Part shown: positions 8,064 through 15,678 of the stretch, piece by piece | Position numbering within the stretch: position 1 is the first letter of the stretch | Layout: the number at the start of each line of letters is the position of its first letter | Assembly (NCBI RefSeq): GCF_019104765.1 | Contig: NZ_JAHRXJ010000004.1 | Coordinates: 62,001-126,000, forward strand | Origin: Synechococcus sp. HK05 | Lineage (GTDB): Bacteria > Cyanobacteriota > Cyanobacteriia > PCC-6307 > Cyanobiaceae | Length of the DNA: 64,000 nucleotides | Direction: 5' to 3' | Position numbers and translations under genes: made by a program | The notes under the pieces: generated by a model | The model's input: the letters and a program-made list of their open reading frames with translations, nothing else | What the model was told of the DNA's origin: nothing | The model's database searches: none

Positions 8064-9206
8064 TTAGTAGTAGTAAGCGCCGTCGCTGGGGTTCTGGCGC
8101 ACGGCACCGCAACGGGTGGCGACCCGCCAAAGGGCTTGGTGAATGGGCGTGGGGTCGTAGCGCACCAACTCGGGATAGTGCTGCTTGAGCAGGGTGGTGC
8201 CGCGCCAGGCGTTGTAGTGCGGAATCCTGGAATTCACGTGATGGCACACGTGTGTGGAGCCAATGCCGTGGTGCAGCAGGTTGAGCAGGGTGCCGTAGGG
8301 CCGGTCCACCGTTTGCAAGGCTCCTTTGGCCCAGGTCCATTCCGCAGAGCTGTAGTGAGGGATCGCCACATCGGTGTGCTGGAGCCAGGTGTAGATCACC
8401 AGCCAGGCGTTCACCACCAGATAGGGCAAGCCATACACACACAGCACCCTGGCTGGTGAGGTCATCACAGCCGCCGATGCCAGGGCGATGAGCATCAGCA
8501 CCAGGCCGATGTTGGAGCGCACCATCCAGCGGCGAAAGCTGCGGGGAAACAGTGGCTTCACGCCCTGTTGGAAGCTGGGCCCGTTCCAGAAATGAGAGGT
8601 GGGGCGGCCATAGTCCTCCCCGCCGGTGGCACCAGCGAACAGATACAGGGGCCAACCCAAAAGCAGGTGAATCGTGATGCTGAACCAGCCGAACAGGCTG
8701 ATGCCCATCTGCTGCCGCAGGCGTTCCGTGGCTCGACCGGACACGGAATTGTGGCGTGGCGGTACGTGGGTTTCTCCGCCCTCGAGGTGGTTGCAGTGGG
8801 CATGGTGCACCGCATGGCTGCGGGCCCAGCTGTAGTAGGGCACCAGCAGCACACTGTGCAGCACAAACCCCACTGCGGCCTCGATGCGGCGGTTGGGATG
8901 GAAGGCGTTGTGGCCGCATTCATGGGCCAACACCCAGCAACCCATCGCCACGGTTCCTGTCACCAGCGCGTAGATCAGCCATAACGGTGTCGCGGCCCAG
9001 CTGAGTGGAAGCTGGGTGCCCGTGGCGTAGGCCAACGCTGAGAGACCCACCGATAAGGCGAGGCTGCCCCAGGCCTTCCATGGATCCAAGCGGGTGAGCT
9101 CGGCTGGAAGGCAAGCCAGCAGCTCAGTTTTCGTGGGGTACCGCAAAGCGGTTTTGGGAGCGGCAACGCTCAGGGAGCGCGCTTCGAGCACAACAGGAGG
9201 CGTCAA
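8064..9206 (-). CDS. Membrane fatty acid desaturase (DesA-like)
   Basis: A 380-residue di-iron membrane desaturase that introduces double bases-pair-like unsaturation (C=C bonds) into membrane lipid acyl chains. All three His boxes are present: HECGH (residues 95-99), HAVHH (131-135, followed by HCNH) and HVCHH near residue 330. Several hydrophobic segments (for example around 50-90 and 225-260) give the usual four-helix topology. The spacing fits the Delta-12/omega-3 class of cyanobacteria, but regiospecificity is not certain. The chosen start is a TTG at 9206 with AGGAG about five bases upstream; a GTG at 9191 is the alternative. The protein ends in three tyrosines. Confidence 0.88.
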   Translation of the reverse strand: MTPPVVLEARSLSVAAPKTALRYPTKTELLACLPAELTRLDPWKAWGSLALSVGLSALAYATGTQLPLSWAATPLWLIYALVTGTVAMGCWVLAHECGHNAFHPNRRIEAAVGFVLHSVLLVPYYSWARSHAVHHAHCNHLEGGETHVPPRHNSVSGRATERLRQQMGISLFGWFSITIHLLLGWPLYLFAGATGGEDYGRPTSHFWNGPSFQQGVKPLFPRSFRRWMVRSNIGLVLMLIALASAAVMTSPARVLCVYGLPYLVVNAWLVIYTWLQHTDVAIPHYSSAEWTWAKGALQTVDRPYGTLLNLLHHGIGSTHVCHHVNSRIPHYNAWRGTTLLKQHYPELVRYDPTPIHQALWRVATRCGAVRQNPSDGAYYY

Positions 9207-9660
9207 CCGCGCTCCTGCACCAAGGAAGCCATGAACCGCTCTTTATCTTTCCTTAAGACTCTATGGGAGTGGGGCTCAACACCGCCGGTCAAGGGGCTTT
9301 CAGCGCCGGATCCGCCTCTGATCGCGATTGCTTGCGCCTGGCCGGTGACCGATCAGCAGGCCTGAAGAACGAATCTGCCCACACCCGCAACCCTCTTTTC
9401 CACAGCTTTTCCACAGCCGTCTCTCGAGAGACTCCTGTGGCTGACGGAGCACTCCGGCCGAGAATGGGAAAACGGTTCTCCCCTTGACATCCACGCGCTG
9501 GAGCATGAAGGGCGCCTCAAATGCATGGATCCACCCAGGCACATCCACTGCGGCGCTGTGGATCTCGATTTTCGATCCCTGCGATCCTGTCTGGGCTGCG
9601 GACTTTGACGCTTGGCGCCCCGCCGTGCGCTGATGGTGCGGTCAGAGCGAGCGAGGTGCG
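9207..9660. other. 454-base region without a recognised gene
   Basis: This stretch lies between the desaturase start and the DUF2811 gene. It holds two tandem TTTTCCACA motifs (9396-9415), a perfect palindrome GTCTCTCGAGAGAC (about 9419-9432), and TTGACA at about 9483. Open frames here have no protein-like features. It probably holds divergent promoters. Confidence 0.5.
9396..9415 (+). promoter_or_regulatory. Two tandem DnaA-box-like motifs
   Basis: TTTTCCACA occurs at 9396-9404 and again at 9407-9415, 11 bases apart, about one helical turn. TTTTCCACA is the DnaA-box form reported for cyanobacterial origins. No dnaA, dnaN or further boxes are visible nearby, so this is more likely a DnaA-titration or regulatory site, or chance, than an origin. 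Confidence 0.35.
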
Positions 9661-9894
9661 ATGCAGGCGATTCCCGACCACATGCCGGAACACGTGAGTG
9701 TGGAAAACCAGTTCCCGGCGGATCTCTTCGAATCCATGGTCGGGTTCATCGAGCAGCACCCTCAGTGGGATCAATACCGCTTGATGCAATCAGCCTTGGC
9801 CGGCTTCCTGTTTCAGCAGGGCTGCCAGGACAAGCCGGTTGTGCGCCACTACCTCGACGGGCTGTTTCGCAAACCCGAGGTTGCCCCGCGTTAA
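9661..9894 (+). CDS. DUF2811 family small protein
   Basis: A 77-residue protein of a small cyanobacterial family. The diagnostic layout is an N-terminal acidic and helical part (VSVENQFPADLFESMVGFIEQHP), a central helix (RLMQSALAGFLFQQG) and the C-terminal signature VRHYLDGLFRK. A second member with the same layout (ELYLDGLFG) is encoded at 60086-60319. No signal or membrane segment is present and the function is unknown. Its TAA stop shares three bases with the stop of the convergent gene. Confidence 0.8.
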   Translation: MQAIPDHMPEHVSVENQFPADLFESMVGFIEQHPQWDQYRLMQSALAGFLFQQGCQDKPVVRHYLDGLFRKPEVAPR

Positions 9895-10139
9895 GCGGTG
9901 AGGGGCTTCGGTGGACGCACCGTGCGCCATTCACCGGAGCGTGTGCACATGTCGACGCCGATGGCCGCTTGGGCGGCAGAGGCCTGGGAGGCCAGCCAAG
10001 CCGCTGCATCGTTCAGGGCATCCTCCAGGGAGTCGTAAATGGCATCGAGCTGGGGATGAGCTTCGAAGCTGGCGTTGATCAGGCGGTAGCGCTTAGCGAT
10101 GGGCTGCCCGAGCGGCGCGAGTGGGGCTTGGGATGACAT
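9891..10139 (-). CDS. Small hypothetical protein
   Basis: An 82-residue protein from the ATG at 10139 (MSSQAPLAPLGQPIAKRYRL). An in-frame ATG at 10247 would add 36 residues that do not look like the rest. The body has an alpha/beta pattern: YRLINASFEAHPQLDAIYDSLEDALNDAAAWL, then IGVDMCTRSGEWRTVRPPKPL. Similar short proteins occur in marine picocyanobacteria without an assigned function. It is cytosolic and convergent with the DUF2811 gene. Confidence 0.65.
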   Translation of the reverse strand: MSSQAPLAPLGQPIAKRYRLINASFEAHPQLDAIYDSLEDALNDAAAWLASQASAAQAAIGVDMCTRSGEWRTVRPPKPLTA

Positions 10140-10285
10140 CTCCAGACCTGCTGCACTCGGCAAACCCTCGCTGATTCGTCTGGCTGGCATCTGTGTCGTG
10201 AGGCACGCCAACACGAATCCGTTGGTCGTCATGGTGACCATGGGCAACGGGCTGATCCGTTTGAGTGCAGCAAACGACCCTCACC

Positions 10286-11983
10286 ATGGTGCTGCTCCCC
10301 ACTCTCAAGGCACCCAGGCACACGGCATTGCGAGGCCTGGCGCTGCTGCGGCAACCCGCTCTCAACAAGGGCACGGGCTTTAGCGCCGAGGAGCGCCGCA
10401 TCTTCGACTTGGAGGGCTGGCTTCCGGCTCAACATGAAACCCTGGCTCAGCAGGTGGAGCGTTGTTGGCAGGCGTTTCAGGCCATCGCCCAGCCGTTGGA
10501 GCGATTCGCCTATGTCGATGGGCTACGCCATAGCAACTGGGTGCTGTTTTACGCCTTTTTGAAGGAGCACCTCGAGGCCGTTCTGCCTGTGGTGTACACC
10601 CCCACGGTTGGGGCGGTGATTCAACGCTTCAGCCAGAACTATCGAACACCCCAGAACGGCCTGTTTCTGAATGCTGCTCAGGCAGGGCGTGTGGAGGCGG
10701 TGTTGCGTGCTGCCAGCCATAGCGCGATTTGCTTGGTGTTGGTGACAGACGCGGAAGGGATTCTTGGCATTGGCGATCAAGGCGTTGGCGGCATTCACAT
10801 CTGCCAGGGCAAGCTTGCGGTGTACACACTCTGCGCAGGGCTTGATCCCGACAGCGTGTTGCCGGTGGTTCTCGATGTGGGAACCAACAGGCAGAGCCTG
10901 CTCAACGACCCGCTCTATCCAGGTCTGCGGCAACCGCGCCTTCAAGGAGCGGCTTACGACGCGTTTGTGGACGAATTTGTGGCTGCGGTGTCGGACGTCT
11001 TCCCAGGCGCCTGCCTTCACTGGGAAGATTTCGGCCGCAGCACCGCGAAAACGATCCTGGATCGCTACCGCGACACTCTTCCCAGCTTCAACGACGACAT
11101 CCAAGGCACCAGTGGTGTGGCCAGTGCAGCCGTGCTGGCTGCCTGCCAGGGCCTTGGTCAACGCTTGCAGGATCAACGGATCGTGATCTTTGGGGCGGGC
11201 ACGGCTGGCTGCGGCATCGCCGATGGCCTGCTGCGTCTGCTGCAGTCGGAGGGGTTAACCGCGACTGAGGCACGGCAGCGCATCTGGGCCGTTGATCGAA
11301 CGGGTTTGGTGACCCATGCCACCACCGGGGTGAGCCCAGCGGCCCTTGAGCTTGCGCGTGATCCACGTGAGCTGGTGGATTGGCCACGAAACCCTGATGG
11401 CGTGGTGGATCTGCAGACCGTGGTCGATACCGTGAAGCCCACCGTGCTGATCGGAACGTCGACCGTGGCCGGAGCCTTCAGCCAGGCTGTGGTTCACAGC
11501 ATGCAAAGCGCTTGCGAGCGCCCGATCATTCTGCCGCTCTCCAACCCAACGCACCTGGCGGAGGCCGCACCTGCCGATCTTTGGCGCTGGACCGATGGCC
11601 GTGCGCTGGTGGCAACAGGCAGCCCGTTCCCACCTGTGGACGGACGGGTGGTGGGCCAGTGCAACAACTGCTTTCTGTTCCCGGGGTTGGGATTTGCAGC
11701 TGTGGCCGTCGGCGTGACGCGCATCACCGACGCAATGATTGATGCCGGATTGCATGCTTTGGCGCGGGAGATTCCGGCCAGCCGCCAGCCCGCAGAGTCG
11801 TTGATGCCAGCCCTGGCGGAGGCGCCGCGCATCGGCCGCGTGGTTGCGGAAGCGATTGCCATGGAGGCTGTGGCAGCGGGTCTCGCCCGGTTTGCCCGCA
11901 CACCCGACGAGGCGATCCACTGCCTCGATGCCGCTGAATGGAGCCCGATCTACCAGCCATTGGTGCCATCTGTATCCGCATGA
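10286..11983 (+). CDS. maeA: NAD(P)-dependent malic enzyme
   Basis: A 565-residue malic enzyme that oxidatively decarboxylates malate to pyruvate and CO2. It aligns by eye along its length with E. coli MaeA. Landmarks are LNKGTGFSAEERR, PVVYTPTVGA (substrate Tyr), VVTDAEGILGIGDQGVGG, GKLAVYTLCAG with the catalytic Lys, HWEDFGRS (metal ligands), FNDDIQGTSGV, the Rossmann motif IFGAGTAGCGIA, PLSNPTHLAEA and ATGSPFPPV. A GTG at 10265 is an alternative start. Coenzyme preference cannot be assigned from motifs alone. It is not in an obvious operon. Confidence 0.95.
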   Translation: MVLLPTLKAPRHTALRGLALLRQPALNKGTGFSAEERRIFDLEGWLPAQHETLAQQVERCWQAFQAIAQPLERFAYVDGLRHSNWVLFYAFLKEHLEAVLPVVYTPTVGAVIQRFSQNYRTPQNGLFLNAAQAGRVEAVLRAASHSAICLVLVTDAEGILGIGDQGVGGIHICQGKLAVYTLCAGLDPDSVLPVVLDVGTNRQSLLNDPLYPGLRQPRLQGAAYDAFVDEFVAAVSDVFPGACLHWEDFGRSTAKTILDRYRDTLPSFNDDIQGTSGVASAAVLAACQGLGQRLQDQRIVIFGAGTAGCGIADGLLRLLQSEGLTATEARQRIWAVDRTGLVTHATTGVSPAALELARDPRELVDWPRNPDGVVDLQTVVDTVKPTVLIGTSTVAGAFSQAVVHSMQSACERPIILPLSNPTHLAEAAPADLWRWTDGRALVATGSPFPPVDGRVVGQCNNCFLFPGLGFAAVAVGVTRITDAMIDAGLHALAREIPASRQPAESLMPALAEAPRIGRVVAEAIAMEAVAAGLARFARTPDEAIHCLDAAEWSPIYQPLVPSVSA

Positions 11984-12115
11984 ACGACACCTGCGGCCAG
12001 CCGGGTGGATGATTCTGCTGTAGCAACTGCTACCAGACGTTCACCCCGCATCCGCGGGGCGCAGTTCGATCCAGGCCATGGAACGGGGACCTGGGCTTAC
12101 CTGTGGATCACCATC

Positions 12116-12217
12116 ATGACCCTCACCTATCGCGGCCAGAAGTACGAGCAGAACAAGCAAGCTGCTCCCCAACAGCACCCGGTTCTCCTCTACCGCGGCG
12201 TGACCTACAAGAAGTGA
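12116..12217 (+). CDS. DUF4278 mini-protein
   Basis: A 33-residue peptide, MTLTYRGQKYEQNKQ... ending LLYRGVTYKK. The two copies of the (T/L)YRGxxY motif define DUF4278, a very short cyanobacterial family of unknown function. The frame is open upstream to 12005, but the ATG at 12116 places the motif at its usual N-terminal position. A strong intrinsic terminator follows within 30 bases, supporting a short transcript of its own. Confidence 0.75.
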   Translation: MTLTYRGQKYEQNKQAAPQQHPVLLYRGVTYKK

Positions 12218-12244
12218 TCAGTCCGAGCGCTTGATCGCGTTCCT

Positions 12245-12270
12245 AAGCCCCGCCTCGGCGGGGCTTTTTC
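12245..12270 (+). terminator. Intrinsic terminator after the DUF4278 gene
   Basis: The stem AGCCCCGCC, loop TCG and arm GCGGGGCT are followed by a run of five T (TTTTTC). It is a textbook rho-independent terminator for plus-strand transcription. Confidence 0.9.
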
Positions 12271-12296
12271 ATGCCGAGCGGCTCGGCGGTGAGGCG

Positions 12297-12470
12297 TTAG
12301 ATCGCCTGGGACTTCACCCATTCGGTGGCGGCCCTCTGGGTGTGCCAGGCCTGGAGCAGTTGCTTTGCCAGAGCCTTCAGTTGCTCGGGATCGGCTGTGG
12401 CATCAATCGCCCTTGAGAAGCGTTCCACCTCAAATTGTTGGCCCACGCTGAGTTCTTGTGTGCTCGACAC
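12297..12470 (-). CDS. NblA/Ycf18-like small protein, copy 1
   Basis: A 57-residue protein from the GTG at 12470. Its core ELSVGQQFEVERFSRAID matches by eye the N-terminal helix of NblA (LSVEQQFDLQKYRQQV in S. elongatus), and PEQLKALAKQLLQAW fits the second helix. NblA forms helix-turn-helix dimers that bridge phycobilisomes to the Clp protease during nutrient starvation. A paralogue of almost the same length lies at 12967-13143. The in-frame TTG at 12557 would add 29 residues not found in the paralogue, so the shorter start is preferred. The phycobilisome role is inferred. Confidence 0.6.
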   Translation of the reverse strand: MSSTQELSVGQQFEVERFSRAIDATADPEQLKALAKQLLQAWHTQRAATEWVKSQAI

Positions 12471-12605
12471 GATGAGATCAGTGAAGATGCTGCCAACACT
12501 ATGGGCGTGATTTTGATTCTTCGTAGCGACAACTACGCTTGCCCCCGATATGAGCAAATCAACAGCAACAACAACTGATCGAATCAGATCAGCTCATGAA
12601 TTGGA

Positions 12606-12788
12606 TCAGAAACTGTGATCGTGCTCCGCTGACGTGTTGTGGCGGCTGTGATCGCCCTCACGCTCAAGATCCTGGAGCAGCATCACCAGTGCCATCCCCA
12701 TCAAGGCAAGGGCAGTCCCAGTCTGTTCGCGGCCTGCGAGTTCGAGTGTTCTGGCTGCGGCCAGGTGCTGACTCCAACTCAGGCGCAT
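12606..12788 (-). CDS. Possible small membrane protein
   Basis: A 60-residue frame from the ATG at 12788 (MRLSWSQHLAAARTLELAG). A hydrophobic segment, TGTALALMGMALVMLLQDLE, could be one membrane helix, and the His-rich end HSRHNTSAEHDHSF is charged. It lies between the two NblA-like genes. No Shine-Dalgarno is seen and a frame on the other strand is also open, so this remains a candidate only. Confidence 0.35.
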   Translation of the reverse strand: MRLSWSQHLAAARTLELAGREQTGTALALMGMALVMLLQDLEREGDHSRHNTSAEHDHSF

Positions 12789-12966
12789 GATCAACGGATC
12801 GCAGAGTTCAGTCCTAGCGGATGGTGTGGATGGGCGAGAGCCAGCGGCAGTTGTGTCACAAACGGTCACGGTTCTGTGCTGCTGACAGAGCGCGGATTTG
12901 GTAGCCAAGGTCACGTTGGAGAGCCTGTAACGCCATAGGTTTCAGCTGTCCCATCGCATCCATCCG

Positions 12967-13143
12967 ATGGCCCCAATCGAGCTCACCATGGCGCAAACCT
13001 TTGAGGTTGAGCGGCTCAAGCGGGATATTGATGCGCAAAACGACCCTGCAGCCCTGCGTGCCCTGGCGAAGGACCTACTCAAGGCCTGGTTCAGTGAGAA
13101 AGCCAGCACCAACCAAGCGATCCAAGAGCAGCTGAAGGCCTAA
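12967..13143 (+). CDS. NblA/Ycf18-like small protein, copy 2
   Basis: A 58-residue protein starting MAPIELTMAQTFEVERLKRD. It shares with copy 1 the pattern EL(S/T)xxQxFEVERxxRxIDAxxDPxxLxALAKxLLxAW, and its IEL start resembles NblA N-termini. Two amphipathic helices are predicted by eye. It is too short to be found by many gene callers. It is convergent with the DUF3721 protein gene, and the two stops overlap at 13140-13143. A role in phycobilisome turnover is an inference from the resemblance to NblA. Confidence 0.6.
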   Translation: MAPIELTMAQTFEVERLKRDIDAQNDPAALRALAKDLLKAWFSEKASTNQAIQEQLKA

Positions 13144-13550
13144 CGACTTCCCTGATGGAACTGGTGGGTGGCTGGATGCTCTGAGCAGGGCATCCACAGG
13201 TCGCCCATCGCATGCACGCCTTCGCAGCCGAGGGCGCGTGCTTTCTCCAGGGCCATCTGTTGGCTGGGGTAAGTCAGCAGCTGTTCCTGGACAGCGCTGC
13301 TGCTGGGGTGCACATGCCCGCTGCCTGGGCTGAACGACCAAACGCCCATGGCGTTGAGGCCCGCCACCACCACGCCCATGCCGACGACACACGCGCTCAC
13401 CACGCCCATTCCCACCACGCCCAGGCTGAACACGCCCATGGGCACCACACCAATACTCACCACTCCCATCGGCACCACGCCAATCGACACAAGTCCCAGC
13501 GGAGCGATACCAACAGCCACCAGTTTTGGTGGCTTTTCGCAGTTCGTCAT
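13140..13550 (-). CDS. Hydrophobic pentapeptide-repeat protein with C-terminal DUF3721
   Basis: A 136-residue protein from the ATG at 13550. Residues about 14-70 are a strict five-residue repeat with Gly at every fifth position, about eleven copies of the type GVV(P/S)(M/I), for example GVVPMGVVSIGVVPM. This is not the A(N/D)LxG type, and it would make a hydrophobic beta-solenoid or membrane-associated coil. The C-terminal 45 residues have the DUF3721 signature: a helix ALEKARALGCEGVHAMGDLWMPC with its paired cysteines. DUF3721 is a cyanobacterial family of unknown function. It is convergent with the NblA-like copy 2. Confidence 0.75.
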   Translation of the reverse strand: MTNCEKPPKLVAVGIAPLGLVSIGVVPMGVVSIGVVPMGVFSLGVVGMGVVSACVVGMGVVVAGLNAMGVWSFSPGSGHVHPSSSAVQEQLLTYPSQQMALEKARALGCEGVHAMGDLWMPCSEHPATHQFHQGSR

Positions 13551-13645
13551 GCTGGTGTTTGTTGGCTTGGCGGCCATGAGAGGCCGTACCTTAAGCAAAC
13601 TCTCCAGCGCACAGCAGCTGGAGGAGGCTTGGCGTCACCGGATCG

Positions 13646-15061
13646 TCACACAATCGCCTCGGTGGTCTTGGTGGGCCAGCTGAGTGGATCGAGGCGTAGA
13701 TGGGCGTGGTCATCGGCGCTGAAGCGAGGTTGCACGCCAGCGAGTCGTTGTTGCTCATAGTCGTTCAACACCCGCAGGCCCAGCGGCATCAGCAGCACCA
13801 GAGCCACGAGGTTCACCAATGCGAGAAGCCCCATGGTGAGATCGGCAAACCCGAACACGGTGGCGAGATCTTGATTGGCTCCCCAGATGATCAACACGAG
13901 GGTGGTGAGCCGCAACGTATTGAAGAGCGTTTGGTTGGAATCACTGAAATAATTCAGTGCGTTTTCACCGAGGTAATAATTGTAGATGATTGAGGTGAAC
14001 GCAAAGAGAACCAGCGCCACGGTGATGAAGGCTTGCCCCCACCAGCCGAGGGTATAGCCCAGTGCTTGTTGTGTGAGGGTGACCCCCATGCTGTTTGCAC
14101 CGGGTTGATAGAGCGGGGTGACGAGGATCAGGAAAGCCGTGCAGCTACAGAGCACGATCGTGTCGATGAACACGCTGAAGGCTTGAATGATTCCCTGCTC
14201 AACCGGATGCTTCACATAGGCCACGGCTGCAACGTTGGGAGCACTGCCTAGCCCTGCTTCGTTGGAGAACAGGCCTCGCTTCACGCCAAACACCACCGCA
14301 GCGCCGATCCCACCACCAATGGCTGGCCTCAGGCCAAAGGCACTGCTGAAGATCTCTGCCAGCACTCTGGGGATCTCAGTGGCATTCATCGCCAGCACCA
14401 CCAACGCCAACAGGAAGTAGCCGATGGCCATGAAGGGCACCACAACTTCGGCCACCTCTGCGATACGTTTCACGCCCCCGAAGATGATCACACCCAGGAT
14501 CACCATCAGCACGGCGCCGCTGATGGCTTCTGGAATGCCAAAGGTGTCGGCCACAGCGGTGGCCACCGTGAACGACTGAAGTGCATTAAAACCAAGGCCA
14601 AAGGTGGCCAACAGCAAGACGGAGAACAGCACACCCATCCACCGCAGGCCAATCCCCCGTTCGATGTAATAAGCGGGCCCGCCGCGGTAGCTGCCATCCC
14701 CCTCGGCTGTTTTGAACACCTGGGCAATGGTGCATTCAAAAAAGCTTGTGGCCATCCCGATCAGGCCGGTGATCCACATCCAGAACACAGCTCCAGGGCC
14801 TCCAAGGCTGATCGCGACCGCAACCCCCGCGATGTTGCCGGCACCAACACGCCCAGCCACGCTGAGCACCAAGGCCTGAAAGGAGCTGAGGTGGTTCCCC
14901 TCTTGTTGAAAGGCGCTGCCGAGCAGGCCAAACATCGCTCCGAAATAGCGCAACTGAACCCAGCGGGTGCGGGCACTGAGCAGCAGCCCGATCGCTAACA
15001 GGGCCACGATCAGCACCCGCCCCCAGAGCAGTTCGTTCAGAGCCTGCACGGTGCGCCTCAT
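13646..15061 (-). CDS. Sodium:alanine/glycine symporter (AGCS family)
   Basis: A 471-residue membrane transporter of the alanine or glycine:cation symporter family, with about eleven hydrophobic segments. Diagnostic stretches are SVAGRVGAGNIAGVAVAISLGGPGAVFWMW (residues about 63-92), GSYRGGPAYYIERG, KRGLFSNEAGLGSAPNVAA and YYLGENALNYF. It imports alanine or glycine with Na+, probably for organic nitrogen scavenging. The ATG at 15061 is chosen over a GTG at 15076. It is transcribed alone. Confidence 0.93.
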   Translation of the reverse strand: MRRTVQALNELLWGRVLIVALLAIGLLLSARTRWVQLRYFGAMFGLLGSAFQQEGNHLSSFQALVLSVAGRVGAGNIAGVAVAISLGGPGAVFWMWITGLIGMATSFFECTIAQVFKTAEGDGSYRGGPAYYIERGIGLRWMGVLFSVLLLATFGLGFNALQSFTVATAVADTFGIPEAISGAVLMVILGVIIFGGVKRIAEVAEVVVPFMAIGYFLLALVVLAMNATEIPRVLAEIFSSAFGLRPAIGGGIGAAVVFGVKRGLFSNEAGLGSAPNVAAVAYVKHPVEQGIIQAFSVFIDTIVLCSCTAFLILVTPLYQPGANSMGVTLTQQALGYTLGWWGQAFITVALVLFAFTSIIYNYYLGENALNYFSDSNQTLFNTLRLTTLVLIIWGANQDLATVFGFADLTMGLLALVNLVALVLLMPLGLRVLNDYEQQRLAGVQPRFSADDHAHLRLDPLSWPTKTTEAIV

Positions 15062-15076
15062 GCACAACAGCTCCAC

Positions 15077-15399
15077 CCTGACGCGCCGTGACCCGGATGT
15101 CAGTGCTTAAGGGCACTGCTCGTGAGCGCCTGGTAGCGATGTGCGATCAACTTGGCTCGGGTGCAGCGCAACACGATCGAGAGGAGCACCACAGGGAGGC
15201 TCGCGGCCATCGACACGCACCGATCACTCTGCCCATCAGGTTGCGCTCGCCATGGCTGCATGGCGGATGCTGGTGAGCATGTGCGGCGCTTGTGCGTCGT
15301 TAATGGGCTGATCCCAATGCGACGAGGCAGGCCTAGCCGAGCGTTCCTGCACACCGAGGGAGAAGAACTGGTGGAGGCCGCCGTCGCTTGATGAACGCG
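15077..15399. other. 323-base region with only a doubtful small frame
   Basis: This region lies between the symporter start and the RRM gene. The only frame with a protein-like sequence is a 43-residue plus-strand one at 15260-15391 (MADAGEHVRRLCVVNGLIP, then a basic RRGRPSR segment). It ends nine bases before the RRM stop. No promoter, RNA gene or repeat was seen with confidence. Confidence 0.4.
15260..15391 (+). CDS. Possible 43-residue basic protein
   Basis: It starts MADAGEHVRRLCVVNGLIPM and ends EGEELVEAAVA, with a basic MRRGRPSR core and an acidic helical end. The sequence is protein-like but I recognise no family, and no Shine-Dalgarno is visible. It is convergent with the RRM gene. 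Confidence 0.25.
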   Translation: MADAGEHVRRLCVVNGLIPMRRGRPSRAFLHTEGEELVEAAVA

Positions 15400-15678
15400 T
15401 TACCAACGGTTTCCGCCGCCACCACCTGAACCACCGCTGCGGGGTTCGGCCATGTTGACCCGGATCATCCGGCCCATCCACTCAACGTTCTGAAGGTCGT
15501 CGATGGCCTTCTGCTCATCAGCGGTGTTGGACATCTCCACGAAGGCGAAACCACGCTTACGACCAGTGTCGCGATCGAGCGGCAGACTGCACTTGCGCAC
15601 GGCGCCGTACTCGGCGAAAAGGCTCTGAAGGTCCTCCACTTCTGCATCGAAGGAAAGGTTGCCGACGTAAATTGTCAT
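15400..15678 (-). CDS. rbp: RRM-type RNA-binding protein (cyanobacterial Rbp)
   Basis: A 92-residue protein with one RNA recognition motif and a glycine-rich tail (SGGSGGGGGNRW). RNP2 is IYVGNL (residues 3-8) and RNP1 is KRGFAFVEM (about 41-49). Cyanobacterial Rbp proteins are abundant, often cold-induced, and some direct photosynthetic mRNAs to the thylakoid surface. The long untranslated region upstream (15679 onward) is usual for these genes and may carry cold regulation. The glycine-rich tail is of the type found in cold-induced members. Confidence 0.95.
   Translation of the reverse strand: MTIYVGNLSFDAEVEDLQSLFAEYGAVRKCSLPLDRDTGRKRGFAFVEMSNTADEQKAIDDLQNVEWMGRMIRVNMAEPRSGGSGGGGGNRW

Noticed and set aside
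9396-9415. Chromosome origin.
   Set aside because: Only two boxes, no AT-rich unwinding element and no dnaA or dnaN in the window.
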